DNA of 64,000 bases from Setoptus koraiensis. Taxonomy: Eukaryota; Arthropoda. Location of the stretch: contig CM106586.1 of the NCBI GenBank assembly GCA_048013815.1, positions 24,366,001 through 24,430,000 of the forward strand. Reading direction: 5' to 3'. Position numbers and translations under genes: made by a program. Below, piece by piece: positions 11,310-22,369 of this stretch. The notes under the pieces are model-generated. The model worked only from the letters and a program-made list of their open reading frames with translations. It made no database searches and was not told where the DNA came from. Numbering within the stretch: the stretch's first letter is position 1; each line of letters begins with the position of its first letter.

Positions 11310-14300
11310 TCACCTCGTGCGACTAGAGGACGCTGTCCTTCTGGACTCGCCGTCTCTGCGATTGTCATCTCTGCGCTTCTTAGAATGATCGTGCCTGGTG
11401 GGTGATAACTCGCTAACTCGTTTTCTCGCTATGGACGCCAAGTTTTTCTCTCTAGAGGAAATTTTATCATGTGACATTCTTGAAGGTGAAGATCTACTTT
11501 TCGATGACGACCTAGATGAGGAATTAACTCCAGAGTTGTTGGTTTTTGAGTGATCACTAGAGACCCGTGTATCATTTCTTGCAGATTTTGAAGATGGCTC
11601 TTTTGGATGTGGAAGAGGAGATTCTTTACGTTTATTTGTTCCGTTGTTCATGTGGTTGTCAGCACTATTTGTCGAATCTCTGGATTCCTTCTTACTCTGA
11701 CGATAGTCATTATTATCTGTATTGTTTTTTGAGGATTTATTCTGATCTGTGTTATTTTTTGATGCACTCGATCTTGTCTCATTGTTGTGGAATTCGCTTT
11801 CTACAATAAAACTTGATTTCTTTGATTCGAGGCGTCCCATGTAAGCCGTGGCTAATGCATACAAATCTTGTCTTTTGTCTTTTTCGTCAGTCTTAACAGA
11901 TTCTAAGCGTTTCTCTATGGCTTGACCGAAGCTAAACATCACAGGATAGTAGTCTATGATGCTAATTAATACAATCAACGCGTTCCTTATCTGGACGTAA
12001 TTATTTGACTCTAAAGATATGACGAACGCTTTTGTTAGTCTATAGTGCCACTTATGGCACAAGTGACGGTAATTTTCGTAACCTAAGTCTTTCTCGTCAG
12101 TTTGGCTTATTTGAAAACCTGGATACTTGGCGCATTCCTCATCATATATCTCCTTGCTTGAGTGCCAGTGCATGACAGTCTTCAAAATGTTTGATAAGAA
12201 GCGTCCATAGTGATTGACTTCATTTTCGGTACAAGCACCCATCATGTATGTTATATCACAAAGTAAACGATCATAACAGATAAGTGTTGAAAAATTCTCG
12301 ATCTTAAGTTCATGTAGATATACAATAAATCTTGCGCTGTAAATTGCGTCTGAAGCTGTGAGTATGGATCTTGAAAACAGGCAGTGCTGAATAAATAAGT
12401 GCATTAATTCATTGTTGTTTGCAGCACGTTCCAGGAAAAGATTATCCTTTTCTTTTTCTAGATAATTTAATATAAATTTACAATGATCCTGCTGTAAATC
12501 TTGCTCGTCTCTGAGCTTCTTCACCAAGTTATCAGACCTTTCTTTTTCCTTCTTTCGTTTATTAATATCCTTATCGTCGTCGCTTTGCGGATTGTTCTTT
12601 TTGTTGTTGAGGATTCTGTCTATTTCCCTTTCATAACTCTTCTGAGGAACTTCTAGATCGAACATGGATAGTGCCCAAAACAACACAAATATTTTGGGAC
12701 TTAGGTTTCCATATGTTGATGTAAAAGTTGGAGCTATGGAATCAACAATTGGATCTATCACTCCTTTAACTGCGTCGATGAAATCAACAATCAAAGCTTC
12801 AGAAATTGCAGCAGTATCGTTCTCATAAAGACTGAATGTTTTGGCTTTCAGTTCTTCGAATCTACCCTTTATACGTTCGTGTATCATTGGTCTCGCTAGA
12901 AAGAAAGCGGAGTCTGGCTTGAGTTTGTAGTCGGTCATTAATTTCTCTAGAGGTGGTAAAAAGTTGATATAATCTTCAATACTTAAATTGCATGCCAGGA
13001 AAGCACCATATTGAACGAATGTCTCCTGACATTGATCGTATAATTTACCGATAAGCTTTATATGTGTTTGCTCTTGCTGATTGAAGAAGATGCAATCCCT
13101 TAGTTGTGCCATCAAAACACATAGCGGCATAGCTAGTTCAGATTCTATAAGCGCGTCCTTTAGCCTAGCTGACGGCTTCCTCGTGTTTTTAACGGTATTG
13201 AAGTAAGCTCCTTCTATTCTAAGACTCACTCCTCCTGACAGGGCCTCTATCTTGTCGTCTGTCATCCCTTGAGTTGTTTCGATACCGGTCATCTTCTGTA
13301 TAAGCTCAGTCAGCATGAGTAAATCTAAGCTCTTCCCCGCCTTTAGTTGATTTGCAATAAAATGTAAAAAACCAGAAAATTCGACATTGTATTTTCTGAT
13401 GACAGAGGCACAAAATGTGGCCAGACTCAATAGCCATTGGGCGATTGCTGCGCCATCGTACGTGTGTTTGTCCTTCTTGGGATCAACTAACGCTTCGATA
13501 ATACAGTACAACAAAACGTCGTGGGCTAGTGGGGTCAGGAACTTCAGTGCATCTACAACTGGACCAATGAGGTTGTCATAAGATTGTATCTGTGTCAGTA
13601 TATATCCTAGAGTGAATGTTGGATTGGAATAGCATAGTTTGCCAATATGTCGCCCAGAGACTTTTATGGTATCTTTAGCCAATCTTTTCATGCAATATTT
13701 GGCTTTGATTAATGTATCTCCCCTAGACTTGAGAAGTATGGGATTGGTCGGCTCTTCGCGCCAGTTATAGTACAACTTGTAACGTATGGGATACTTGAAA
13801 AACTTCATAAGGGACCACAGCTCTCTCGATAGACAGCAATTGCCATCAGAAATCGAGACAGCGGGTAAAATAGCCTCGTCTAATACAACTAGAACTTCGA
13901 AGAACAATTCACTTCCTTCTGGTGCCATAGGTTCATTGTCCTCTTTCTTTGCTGTTATTATGTGCTTTAGTATTCGAATGAGCTTGGTTATGATGAGCTG
14001 ATCTGCACTGAGGAATGGCCCCACAGCTTTAATAATGGGAAAAGCATCTCTATTCAACTCCTCTATGGTATTTACTTGGTTGGGGAAATTTTCCTTCTTT
14101 CTGTAAGGCTTTATCCGAGAAGAGATGTAATCTGGCAAACCGCTTACTTTTCGGTAAATGGGGTCAATCAAGTAATTCACCAAATCACAAACATCATGGG
14201 ACACATGAGGGTCTGAGAAACAGTAATACTCTGGTAACTTCTTTGCAAGCTGGTGAGCAATACGCCAGTTGCCGATCCTTAATAAGTTGGAGCACAATCT

Positions 14301-15269
14301 GAGTTTAGAGTTGTCATATTCGAGAAAATGCCTATCCGTTTCAGTTAATACATCTTCTTGGGAGCTAGGTTTTTCATCACCGACTGATACCATATTAATT
14401 TTCCTAGCGATGGCCCTGGCAACCTCTAATTGATTTTTGTGATATTCAAGTATCTGCGAATCTTTTGGTGACAGATTGGGATATATGTCATCTAATTCTA
14501 CGAGTTCATGATTTAAAACTTGTGCTATAACTCTATATAGAGATGTGGGTGTTATTGGTCTTACTTCATCTCGATATCTCAAGTAGAAATTGAGCTTCAA
14601 TACCAGGAGTTTTGCCAGTGCGTCGGAATCATCTTTCAAGAAGTTCTTGAGGATTTCAATATGATAAGATACTTTCGTCGGATAGCATTCAAACGAGTAT
14701 AATATTATATCTATGACGCGATTGGGATCAAGACTGTATTTCCCAATGACCTTGATGATGGATTTAAAAGCTTCAGTTGATCCTTGTTCGTGATTTGCTA
14801 ATAAGGTGAGCAGACGAGCGTAGCCTTCGTTTTCTTTGTGTAACAGATTATATTTAGGTTGTGTAAAATATAGTTTAGTTCTTATGCGGGTAAACTTTTT
14901 AAGGCCACGAAGGATACCAACAGCCTCTGAAGTTTCATCATCGAGCCTTTCACGCATCAATGTCGCAGATACAATTCTCTTATCTAGGAGGCACTTTACA
15001 AGTTCAATGAAGGCTAGTCGGGGTCCAGTGTCTTTAAGATCTAAAGTTTCGATTGAGCATTGTGTCAGTACGTCAGCTATGGTGCTGATAAGCTCATTTT
15101 TCGCCTCTTGATCCTCTATTTCCTTTAATGTTTGCATAAGAACATTTGCGACTACATCTTTGTCTGATCTTTTACATAAGCCATATATGATCCCGTTTAA
15201 TTGAGTTAGATTCCTGGTATCTAACAGTTGCTTAATACAAGATTCCTCTGTCCAGTTATCGAACGCCAT
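11310..15269 (-). CDS. THOC2: THO complex subunit 2
   Basis: 1319 residues from ATG 15269 (MAFDNW), in one intronless ORF. The frame stays open 26 codons further upstream but without an ATG. THOC2 is the scaffold of the nuclear THO complex, which couples transcription to mRNP packaging and export. The sequence is helical throughout. The most conserved stretch is in the C-terminal third, around YLHELKIENFSTL, CYDRLLCDITYMMGACTENE and the FLSNILKTVMHWH region, matching the Tho2 domain. The final roughly 150 residues are low-complexity, rich in Ser, Arg, Lys and Asn, like the charged tail of animal THOC2. It is head-to-head with METTL17 across a 792 bp gap. Confidence 0.93.
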   Translation of the reverse strand: MAFDNWTEESCIKQLLDTRNLTQLNGIIYGLCKRSDKDVVANVLMQTLKEIEDQEAKNELISTIADVLTQCSIETLDLKDTGPRLAFIELVKCLLDKRIVSATLMRERLDDETSEAVGILRGLKKFTRIRTKLYFTQPKYNLLHKENEGYARLLTLLANHEQGSTEAFKSIIKVIGKYSLDPNRVIDIILYSFECYPTKVSYHIEILKNFLKDDSDALAKLLVLKLNFYLRYRDEVRPITPTSLYRVIAQVLNHELVELDDIYPNLSPKDSQILEYHKNQLEVARAIARKINMVSVGDEKPSSQEDVLTETDRHFLEYDNSKLRLCSNLLRIGNWRIAHQLAKKLPEYYCFSDPHVSHDVCDLVNYLIDPIYRKVSGLPDYISSRIKPYRKKENFPNQVNTIEELNRDAFPIIKAVGPFLSADQLIITKLIRILKHIITAKKEDNEPMAPEGSELFFEVLVVLDEAILPAVSISDGNCCLSRELWSLMKFFKYPIRYKLYYNWREEPTNPILLKSRGDTLIKAKYCMKRLAKDTIKVSGRHIGKLCYSNPTFTLGYILTQIQSYDNLIGPVVDALKFLTPLAHDVLLYCIIEALVDPKKDKHTYDGAAIAQWLLSLATFCASVIRKYNVEFSGFLHFIANQLKAGKSLDLLMLTELIQKMTGIETTQGMTDDKIEALSGGVSLRIEGAYFNTVKNTRKPSARLKDALIESELAMPLCVLMAQLRDCIFFNQQEQTHIKLIGKLYDQCQETFVQYGAFLACNLSIEDYINFLPPLEKLMTDYKLKPDSAFFLARPMIHERIKGRFEELKAKTFSLYENDTAAISEALIVDFIDAVKGVIDPIVDSIAPTFTSTYGNLSPKIFVLFWALSMFDLEVPQKSYEREIDRILNNKKNNPQSDDDKDINKRKKEKERSDNLVKKLRDEQDLQQDHCKFILNYLEKEKDNLFLERAANNNELMHLFIQHCLFSRSILTASDAIYSARFIVYLHELKIENFSTLICYDRLLCDITYMMGACTENEVNHYGRFLSNILKTVMHWHSSKEIYDEECAKYPGFQISQTDEKDLGYENYRHLCHKWHYRLTKAFVISLESNNYVQIRNALIVLISIIDYYPVMFSFGQAIEKRLESVKTDEKDKRQDLYALATAYMGRLESKKSSFIVESEFHNNETRSSASKNNTDQNKSSKNNTDNNDYRQSKKESRDSTNSADNHMNNGTNKRKESPLPHPKEPSSKSARNDTRVSSDHSKTNNSGVNSSSRSSSKSRSSPSRMSHDKISSREKNLASIARKRVSELSPTRHDHSKKRRDDNRRDGESRRTASSSRTR

Positions 15270-16061
15270 ATTATAATATAGTGATTTTTGAATTATTAAT
15301 ATTGTCGGACCAAAATGCTTTAAGATAGACTGTTGGTGTGATTCCAATTAATCAACAATATATCATCTTCCATGAACAGTTGGACAAAGAGAATAAAACT
15401 TAATGCAGACTCTATGCGCATAGTCCAGCGCGAAGTTTGAATTATTCTGCGATGAAATTGATCGAGGGAGCTGTTCCTACCCCTCCCACCTATCGCCTGC
15501 AACGAAATCCCTCCAACTCCCACCTCCCAGCAACTCCTGCTCGACCTTCGAGAGTGCGGTTTCGGTCAAAGGGGCCATGTCTATACTTTTTGCCATTTTT
15601 TCTTGGTCAATACACGTATCTTGGCAAGACCTAGCCGTGTGCCGACGCAATTTATTGGGCGATCACAGGTTCGGGCCGAAAAGTTCAAAAAACCAGTCAA
15701 AATGACAAATATACCAGATTTCGCCAGAAATGGGTGTGGACCAGCAGAAATGCTCATAATGCCAGATGATCAACCATTGACAATCTACCCCAAGATACAA
15801 GAAAATCCCAACCTCAGATCAAAAATTTTGCAAAAATACCCTCTAGCTGCTACACATCCTTAACCGCTCACTCTCGTGCGTGCGCCGAGTCGAGCCGCTA
15901 AAAGTTCGCATCTCTACACAGACGCATGTCTGGCATCACAGTTGCGCGATGTTACGCGCTGCGTCCACCCTAGCTCACAACAGCATCTCTAGTTTCCATT
16001 CTCAACCCGTAATAGCGCAGCCAATTTAAATTAGAGTTAGTTTTATTGCATCTGGTCCATA
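15270..16061. promoter_or_regulatory. Divergent intergenic region between THOC2 and METTL17
   Basis: 792 bp separate the two divergent start codons, so it must hold both 5' UTRs and probably a shared bidirectional promoter. It is less AT-rich than the flanks. An 86-codon open frame at 15603-15863 has no recognisable domain or homologue, and I do not call it a gene. Confidence 0.5.
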
Positions 16062-17528
16062 ATGAACAGATCAATAATATGCTGTGGCATCTTTCGCCGC
16101 CTCGTTCATATGGGTAGAGTGGTACCCGATCTAGATGTGATAGTTAAAGAATCGATTGATTCTGGAGAAAATCCAAAGAGACTGCCTACTAGGCGAAACA
16201 TAACACGTGTGGACCTGCCGGTAGCGCTGGAATTTGCAGCCAAACGGGCATTAAAAAAGCACTCAAGCAAAAAATTCAGGAAAGATGTGCTTGAGGCGAA
16301 GTCGACTATTTATAAATACAAACTGCCGGATGACAAATATTTCTTATCTGAGAAGAAGGATAACATCAAAACTGAAATACATTTGCGTAACTTAAGAGAG
16401 AAACACGTCCATAATGCAGACAGTGAGTTTTTTGAGGATGGAATCATAGCAAGATCTCAAATGAATCAACTGATAGAGAATAAATTAGAAAGAACGCGTA
16501 GAGATTGGCATTACTTAGAATATGACGATTACGCTAGTGCGTTGTATATGGCCGCTAGACTAGCGCCTAATTACGCCGCGATCAAAACAGTTTTGGATGA
16601 AATAAAATCAGCAGATCCGCTATTCAAACCTATGACTGTACTCGACTTCGGTTCTGGGATGGGTACCACTATGTGGGCGGTCAACGAAACTTGGTTGAAC
16701 ACCACCAATGAGTTCTTGAATGTTGACATATCCCAGAGTCAACACGAATTGGCTGAATTTTTGCTCAGAGGCGGAAAGGAGACCGGAGACAATTTACCTG
16801 GCGTTTTCTTTAAAAACTATTTACCCACGTCACATTCAGTAAAGTATGATCTAGTTGTCTCAGCTTTCTCCTTATTGGACTTACCGACAGTTGAAAACCG
16901 TATCAGTGTGATAGAAAACCTTTGGCACAAAACTAACGATTTATTAGTTATTGTTGAGCGAGGTAACAAGGATGGATTCACAAGTGTTGCCGAGGCGCGA
17001 CATTTTATTTTAAACATATCTGGTCATAATGTCGCAAAGACACTTAATGCTGTAGGTGAGCTAGCTCCTAAACTGGGCTTCAACATGCCAAGCTGCCATA
17101 TAATTGCGCCATGTCCGCACGAGTTTGTTTGTCCGAGATTACAGATGCCAAGTAAAGGATCTCTCGACAGATGCAATTTCAATGTTCATTATGAACCCCT
17201 CGAAATAGGCATGAATAGAGGAACGGTAAATAAAGAAAATTTCTCTTATGTCGTCCTAAGAAAGGGATGCCATCCAAGCTATAATAACTATGATGAAACT
17301 AGGCCCCGCTGGCCTAGAATAGTCGAACCCCGAAAAAAAAGATCCAAGCACATGATTCACAAGTTATGTTGTCCTAACGGACATTTGGCCGAGACTATAA
17401 TTACCAAGAGAAGATACGGCTCTGCCATGTACAAGGTGGCCAAAAGTTGTGACTGGGGAGACATACTACCGGTGACTGTAGACGACTCTTATTGCAAGAA
17501 GTCTTGTAAATCAACAGAAGAAGATTAA
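16062..17528 (+). CDS. METTL17: Mitochondrial ribosome assembly factor METTL17 (Rsm22 family), full-length copy
   Basis: 488 residues, intronless. METTL17/Rsm22 works in mitochondria on the small ribosomal subunit. It has a methyltransferase fold and, in studied relatives, binds an iron-sulfur cluster. Visible here: a basic N terminus usable as a targeting signal, a SAM-binding-type loop VLDFGSGMGTT starting near 193, and cysteine clusters CPHEFVCPRL plus a following cysteine (about 350-370) and CCPNGHLAE (about 437-445) that fit the metal-binding sites. It is tail-to-tail with the RPF1 part of the neighbour, 34 bp between stops. The 3' part of this gene, from 16543 on, is repeated inverted at 27807-28792. 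Confidence 0.9.
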   Translation: MNRSIICCGIFRRLVHMGRVVPDLDVIVKESIDSGENPKRLPTRRNITRVDLPVALEFAAKRALKKHSSKKFRKDVLEAKSTIYKYKLPDDKYFLSEKKDNIKTEIHLRNLREKHVHNADSEFFEDGIIARSQMNQLIENKLERTRRDWHYLEYDDYASALYMAARLAPNYAAIKTVLDEIKSADPLFKPMTVLDFGSGMGTTMWAVNETWLNTTNEFLNVDISQSQHELAEFLLRGGKETGDNLPGVFFKNYLPTSHSVKYDLVVSAFSLLDLPTVENRISVIENLWHKTNDLLVIVERGNKDGFTSVAEARHFILNISGHNVAKTLNAVGELAPKLGFNMPSCHIIAPCPHEFVCPRLQMPSKGSLDRCNFNVHYEPLEIGMNRGTVNKENFSYVVLRKGCHPSYNNYDETRPRWPRIVEPRKKRSKHMIHKLCCPNGHLAETIITKRRYGSAMYKVAKSCDWGDILPVTVDDSYCKKSCKSTEED

Positions 17529-18956
17529 AGAGTGGGCTGTATTAACTATACGAAAATATTATTTATATATAGAAGCGTTTTCTCGATGTCTGCATCTCGT
17601 GCCTCTTGAGCATCCACTCATATTCGCCGTATTTAGGGTCAAACGTTCCTTTTTGTAAATACATCAGTTTCATTGCAAACTGGGGGCCGCATTCTTGCAG
17701 ATCCACCCTCGAGCGCTTCGCATCTACTTTATATCGGTGGTAACGGAAAAATATGTAGTCTCTTTGATTGTGAAACGTACAAACAGTGCTATATTGTATC
17801 CTGGGAAGAGTTGGAAACAAACAAGAAAACATTCTTCCGACACTATATCCAAGGCGCGTGTTGAAGTTATTGAGTATGACTTCGGGTCTATTAAAAGGGG
17901 GCGGTTTTACAGCGTTCGTCAATTGGTCGGTGAGTTTCACCGATGACAGTCGAAAGTTAGCGGTAGGTCCGTTGGGTAAATGAACTAGGAGCAAGCCATT
18001 TGGCTCCCGACGATTCTCGTTGATCACGATTAGATCTGTATAACCTCTCTCTATGCAACCGCGGATTATCTTCTGAATAGATGATCGGTTTCTAAACCTA
18101 AACTCTCCACGTGGGACAATCTGTTTGAACTCTCGTGCCAACTGAATGGTACGGGTATGAGGGTTATCGGAAGTGGTAATGAGAACTTTGGGATTGCGGT
18201 TCTTATCTAATTTGAAGTGATCAGCCATTTCATCATGATCTAGATCAAATTCCGTCTCTTTATCGTCATAAGCAACAATTGTTTCATCGTAGATACGTGT
18301 GTTCTCTATGGTGCGCGGTTGTTTCTTCTCTTTAGCTTCGTCATTTGTACTACGGGTAGAAGAGTAGACTCTTGATTCAACACTGGTATCTTGATCCGGG
18401 AAATTGTCTTCCGAAAGCTCAGCACTCGGTCGTCCATGCGTACCATCTGACGAAGTCAAGTCTATCACACGAGTCGTGTTCTTGTCTATGCCCAGAAGCT
18501 TCATAAGTTGTTTCAACTTTCCAATTTTTGTCTGTTCTTCTATCTTCCTCGATTCATTATTATGAGCTTTCTTGTTTTTGGTTACTGGTCTTGATTGGTT
18601 ACAATTTATACCTTGCAATCGATCTGGCAATTCATGTAGAAAAGTCAATGTGGCTGAGTACAAATAAACGCGGCATAACGGTAAGGACATCCTCGAACGT
18701 AATACACTAGCTTCCTTGATGATGTCAATGATTTTGGACATCTCCTCAAAATGGCCCTTCTGTGTCATCTTATCCGCCTCATCTATCACTAGACTATTCA
18801 CACTAGCGATACTGGCAAGATTAATATGTTCGCTGATATTTGATTGGATCATTTCGTATAGTCGACCAGGGGTGGCAACGATAATCTCAGGATGTTGTGT
18901 GTTTAACTGTCTGAGTTGTTTGTCTTGATTCATACCTCCAATGAGACAACATGATT
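16543..18956. repeat. Inverted duplication b, left arm (about 2.41 kb)
   Basis: Matches 26378-28792 in reverse orientation with only scattered differences. It contains the 3' two-thirds of METTL17 and most of the DDX24-RPF1 fusion. The left limit is an internal METTL17 position; the right limit is inside the DDX24 part, where matching stops after AATCAT (minus strand) and unrelated sequence begins. Confidence 0.9.
17563..18956 (-). pseudogene. 5'-truncated copy of the DDX24-RPF1 fusion gene
   Basis: The reading frame is open and could start at ATG 18933, giving 456 residues. It matches the fusion protein at 25840-27771 from its residue 188 to the end, with changes such as S to T in NPHSRT and L to M in FALKLM. 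Retained: the TPGRL and DEAD (DEADK) motifs, the SAT motif and the whole RPF1 Brix domain. Missing: the Q motif, the Walker A loop GAAKTGSGKT and the PTREL motif, so no ATP hydrolysis is expected. No promoter was carried along; the homology ends at 18956, next to a copied spz3 exon. It could still yield an RPF1-like protein if transcribed. I call it a duplication remnant with an open frame. Confidence 0.8.
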
Positions 18957-18966
18957 CTATTATTAT

Positions 18967-19310
18967 CGATCGTGAATGTCAGACTGATTTTACTTTTAAC
19001 TGTATTTTAATCGCTGAGCTCTATTTTATTATTATTATTAATAGAACAACAACAACAACAACTTGCAATGGACAATGTTCTTGTGAACAAAAATACAAAT
19101 GACACAGGATGCTGGCCTATGACCCAGAGGAGAATTGCAAGGGTAACTTTATGGATTGGTTCCTGTTCCCCTCAAATTGTGTATGTAGGTGCATAGTAAA
19201 ATCCGCAGCCGCATTGATTGGTCAGCCCGCGTCGACGCCATTGCCCTCAAAAGCGGACGGTCGATCATTTGGAGTACTTGAAGATCATACCGGCCGCCAA
19301 TAGAAAGGCC
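18967..19310 (+). pseudogene. Dead copy of the last spz3 exon (inverted duplication d, left copy)
   Basis: Matches 28795-29141 inverted. It includes the end of spz3 intron 4, the acceptor and the whole terminal exon, but no other spz3 exon lies upstream on this strand. In the cystine-knot segment the tryptophan codon of YKWHR is TGA, so the frame is interrupted; the frame downstream (19109-19303) is otherwise open and has a few substitutions. The right end of the segment overlaps the last codons of the ABCH gene on the opposite strand, so part of this DNA is still under coding constraint. Confidence 0.85.
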
Positions 19311-21568
19311 ACCAGCCAGCCAATGGTGACCGCAAAGCCTGCCAAAACACCTGGTTCCGCTATGCCCCATCCTCTTGACAGAATGTGTCTCAGTGTTTCT
19401 GTTGGCAAGGTTTGTGGTTGCGCATAACTGAGCGGCCTGAGCCAATGTGGCATGGCCTCAATAGGCCAAATAATACCGGCTAAAATGAGATTTGTATAGA
19501 ATGTTCCCACTAGCATCATAACGGCGGTGTTTTCTTCTTCGCAAATAGCTGATACTAATAAACCAAATGCCATACCTGTGCAGCCCTGCAATAAAATCAA
19601 TAATACAACCCAAACAAATGGTCCCCTAGAGGGTATTTCAAATACAAAGAATGTACAAGCTAACACTAATACTATTTGTACTGTCATTACAACAATCTGA
19701 TTGATTGCATGGGCCAGTAGTATTTGGCTTGTTTGTACACCCGACACTAGACTGCGCTCTAATAATCCATCTCGTCGTTCTAAAATAAAAGCCAACGCTG
19801 TTAGTCCAGTCGCCATGACGTAACTAATACTTATGACCACACCGGGCGCCATGAATTCTAAATAACCATCCTTTTTCATTGTGCCATAAATTGGTTTAGC
19901 CACCTGTATGGGTAGATCGGCGAGTGAACCATCATAGCCGAGGTTCTCCAGAGAATCGCGAGCAAAACTTAAAAATGTTTTCCTGAGCGTTGTCTCCAAT
20001 GCGAGCGCCAAATGAAGATTTGTTAGATCGGGATACACTCGTATGGTGCCGTTAGAAATGGTCTCATTGGTGACCTCATCGCCCAATATTAGCCTAGATT
20101 GTAAATTTTGTGTATAGCCATCTGGTATGTGTATAACGCCCCACGCTTTTCCTCTTTGAACTGCCTCTATTGCATGAGATATATTGTTGTATTTCACTTG
20201 GCGCACAATTTTTTTGTCTAAGCCATTGAGAAATAATATACTGGATTGTGGTATCACTTCTTCATTGACAATGGCCACAGGAACATCAAATGGTTCGCCA
20301 CCAATGCACGAACAAAACAATATAACTTGTATGGCTGGCACTATAAATTGAAATATGAGAACTGGCGGATTTCTTTTTAATCTAACAAAATTTTTCCATG
20401 TTACTGCCATGAGCGTTTTGCACCATTGTGTCAATGGTTGTTGTTGTTTACTTTGTTTGAATGCTGGATCAGCGCGTCTGATGGCCCATTTAATTAGTTG
20501 TGTTTCTGTAGAATATTCATCAGCAATTAAATGATCCTCTGTTGTTGTCGATACAGTATTGTTGCGCATAGAATCTGTGACACACAATTTCAAGAAAACA
20601 TCCTCTAAACTATTCAATCGATAGGTGGCCATCAATTGTTGCGGGCTATTCTCGGCAAGTATTTTGCCGTGTCGCATTAGACCAACAACATTGGCTTGAC
20701 GAGCCTCCTCAATATAATGAGTGGTTATAATAACGCTAATCTTTTCTGTATGTGTCAATGTCACTAAATGTTCCCAGATGCTTTGTCTGAGAAGCGGATC
20801 AACACCAACGGTTGGCTCATCCAAAATGAGTAAAGGGGGCGAATGCACTAGGGCAGCCGCCAGAGATACTCGCCTTTTTTGTCCGCCACTTAAGTTGGCC
20901 ACTAAGCGCTTTTTAGTCGGTAATCCTAGAAGGCATAACAAAAACTCCACTCTTTTTTTGATCTCATCAATATTCATACGATTTATTTTTCCAAAATATT
21001 TCAGCGTTTCCTCTATTGTAAAATCTTCATAAATAGATATCTCTTGGGGCATGTAACCAACTGCCCTGCCTGGTATTTGACATTCTCTATCATTCGGTTT
21101 ATAACCAAACACCAACAAGGATCCTCGTTGTGGTTTCAATCGGCCAACAGTGCACCTGAGCATGGTAGTTTTGCCACATCCACTTGGTCCCAATAGACCG
21201 TAGCTGTTTATTGGACGTTTGTTCGATTATTAGTTTATTTACATTAATAAATTACAACTTTTTATATTAATAAATATTGCGTTTACTTACATGCAACCCT
21301 CAGGAACGGTGAGATTAATACTATCCAATATTGTCTTCTTGTATCTGCCTCTACCCACTTCATAATGCAGATCTCTAATTACCACAGAAGCATATTGACG
21401 TGTTGACGAGACATTGAGATTACGTTCGATCGTGGTCCCATTGCTAGGCACGAAGATGGTTGTTACTAGCTGACTATTATCATCTTGATTGATTTGTTTT
21501 CTATGAATTAGATCGTTTTGGCTGTATTTTATTGACATATTCTTCTTTCTTCCCTCAAATATTATCAA
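19265..21568 (-). CDS. ABCH-subfamily half ABC transporter
   Basis: 738 residues from exons 21568-21291 and 21203-19265. The 87 bp GT-AG intron splits an isoleucine codon and restores the [14 protein letters not shown] context. The nucleotide-binding domain is N-terminal: Walker A GPSGCGKT (98-105), signature LSGGQKRR (197-204), Walker B LLILDEP (217-223), then the TTHYIEEA switch region. The C-terminal half is an ABC2-type membrane domain with about six helices and a large loop before the second helix. The order NBD then TMD, and the sequence type, fit subfamily H, best known from arthropods (Drosophila CG9990/snustorr group, linked to cuticle lipid barrier). The substrate cannot be told from sequence. 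The last codons overlap, on the opposite strand, the tail of the copied spz3 exon. Confidence 0.9.
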
Positions 21569-22369
21569 CTAATTACTTTAATACCTATGTATGTATGTAC
21601 CCAAAGTAACGCGAATTAGGAGTGAAAGTCTTGAACCTCATCTGATGCAAGTTTGTTTAAAAGTTACTATCGGTAGCTTTACAGCAGCACGAGTAACACA
21701 CTACACAATAGGGGTTTACTACACACAAAGTTCAACAGGTTGATCTGGTTCATTTCGAAACAACAGCCAGTACCGTAAAGCACCCTTACTTGTGTGCCAA
21801 GACAGTGTCTTTGTGTATTTTTTAGTGTTAGAGTGTGTGTGTGTGTGCTCGCTCGAGTGGAGACAAATTGTCATTCAGTTAAACCTTGGACAATAACCAT
21901 TCAAACAATCAACCAAATTATTTATACATTACTATAACAACATTGATAAGGGAATATTCTCGCCGCACTTGTTATTATCACATATCACCATTGTTTGTCA
22001 TATTCACACTATCATCTAGTGTATAATACTGTTGACAATACATAGTTTTTGCAGTACAAACACTAAATTGTACAACTAATCTACCTGTTGTCGTTGTTGT
22101 TTATCTAATTTTGGAACAACATTTGGTGTGAGTCACAGGCGATAAATGCAACACTGTATAGGAAGTGATAATAATTTGAATGGCAACAAGAATAACTAAT
22201 AATACATAAAACCCGCGGGTCAGCTTATGACCTTCGTTGATAGGAGTTAGTATCGCTTATGTGGGCAGACAAGTGGTTCAACCATTCAACGAATTTCAAG
22301 TTTATATTCTGGAAGCAATGTAACAAAATCGAGGAAAAGCATTACCAATATCCAGTGTTCCACAGTTTA
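21569..22369. other. Region between ABCH start and the partial CNNM copy
   Basis: About 800 bp without a supported gene. It should hold the ABCH promoter and 5' UTR. A GT tract lies at about 21834-21848. No ATG in frame with the partial CNNM copy exists before an in-frame stop near 22320, so the copy has no obvious start here. Confidence 0.5.

Noticed and set aside
11310-15347. THOC2 start 26 codons further upstream
   Set aside because: No ATG there; the first ATG of the frame is at 15269 and begins the conserved N terminus.
15603-15863. 86-codon ORF between THOC2 and METTL17
   Set aside because: No recognisable domain, start context or homologue; lies in a likely shared promoter.
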